Positions 32,821 to 33,132 of a DNA stretch of 33,132 nucleotides are shown here, in pieces. Numbering within the stretch: the first letter of the stretch is position 1; each line of letters opens with the position of its first letter. A program made the position numbers and the translations under genes. The stretch comes from Bacteroides sp. (GTDB taxonomy: Bacteria > Bacteroidota > Bacteroidia > Bacteroidales > Bacteroidaceae), in the NCBI GenBank assembly GCA_019414725.1, contig DXLM01000034.1, forward strand, positions 1 through 33,132, in the 5' to 3' direction. Under the pieces are notes generated by a model that was given only the letters and a program-made list of their open reading frames with translations, ran no database searches and was not told the DNA's origin.

Positions 32821-33132
32821 ATGCGTACTCTATTAATAAGTTTAATGGCTGTGGGCTTGTTTGCTGCAAGCTCATGTGTAAATGAGGGAGGCCAGGTTTT
32901 TGGAGAACTTCCTGAAGGAGTAGTTCCTGTCAGTGGTGAAGCATTGGAAGCCAGAGGAGCTGTGTATAATAAGGATTTAAATGAACTGAAAATTTCATGG
33001 CGTACTACGCCCGATCCTAAATTGTATAAAGGCGTTGAGGTATCTTTTCAGGCATTAGGTGGACAGTCGAAGACCATAAGAATTACCTTAGATTTGCATC
33101 CGAGGATTACAGATAAAATAGAAAGGATAAAT
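32821..33132 (+). CDS. DUF4998-like lipoprotein, 5' part only (runs off the window)
   Basis: An open frame runs from ATG 32821 to the window end, giving 104 residues. It starts with a lipoprotein signal (LFAASSC, Cys at residue 19) followed by VNEGGQVFGELPEG. The segment YNKDLNELKISWRTTPDPKL (about 52-71) resembles the first strands of DUF4998 proteins, which occur in Bacteroides glycan loci after SusD genes; this resemblance is from memory and moderate. It starts 28 bases after the previous stop, so it continues the operon. It was too far toward the edge for a stop codon to be seen. Confidence 0.75.
   Translation, partial: MRTLLISLMAVGLFAASSCVNEGGQVFGELPEGVVPVSGEALEARGAVYNKDLNELKISWRTTPDPKLYKGVEVSFQALGGQSKTIRITLDLHPRITDKIERIN

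Noticed and set aside
1..33132. CRISPR arrays, prophage, integrase or transposase genes
   Set aside because: No evenly spaced repeats and no recombinase-like or phage-like protein were seen; the group II intron is the only mobile element I can support.

Overview
The window looks like a chromosomal segment from a gut-type Bacteroidales bacterium (Bacteroides, Phocaeicola or a close relative). The evidence is a fused SecDF, a SusC/SusD pair with GH92 alpha-mannosidases, a propeller/Y_Y_Y/AraC sensor-regulator, TAnnTTTG-type -7 promoter elements and little sign of Shine-Dalgarno sequences. All gene names are read from motifs in the translations; no database search was run.

Layout. 175-2020: a small lipoprotein of unknown function converges on a DUF2851-type protein. 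2103-8574: a tightly packed housekeeping cluster, dapB - signal peptidase I - a second S26-family protein lacking the catalytic residues - WbqC-like protein - two overlapping rhomboid proteases - a membrane-anchored endonuclease/exonuclease/phosphatase-fold protein, closed by a strong terminator. 8903-11887: secDF with its own terminator. 11958 to about 12636: a group II intron ribozyme with no maturase ORF, sitting directly after the secDF terminator and just upstream of the promoter of an OmpA-family porin gene (12757-13896). 13962-14033: tRNA-Arg(CCU) on the minus strand with a well-matched promoter. 14199-17066: korA-korB, a two-subunit 2-oxoacid:ferredoxin oxidoreductase.

17165-33132 (running off the window): a polysaccharide/glycan utilisation locus. 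It begins with a membrane-spanning sensor-regulator that has beta-propeller, Y_Y_Y and AraC domains but no histidine kinase or receiver domain. A nearly gapless operon follows: GH92 - BSP-family metallopeptidase lipoprotein - GH92 - SusC - SusD - repeat-containing lipoprotein in the SusE position - start of a DUF4998-like lipoprotein. Together these suggest capture of mannose-rich glycan at the surface, possibly still attached to protein (hence the peptidase), import by SusCD, and alpha-mannose removal in the periplasm. Substrate identity (high-mannose N-glycan or yeast-type mannan) is inference; the decisive genes probably lie beyond the right edge.

The points most worth following are the doubly substituted signal peptidase paralogue, the maturase-less group II intron, the kinase-less sensor-regulator, and the metallopeptidase between two GH92 genes.
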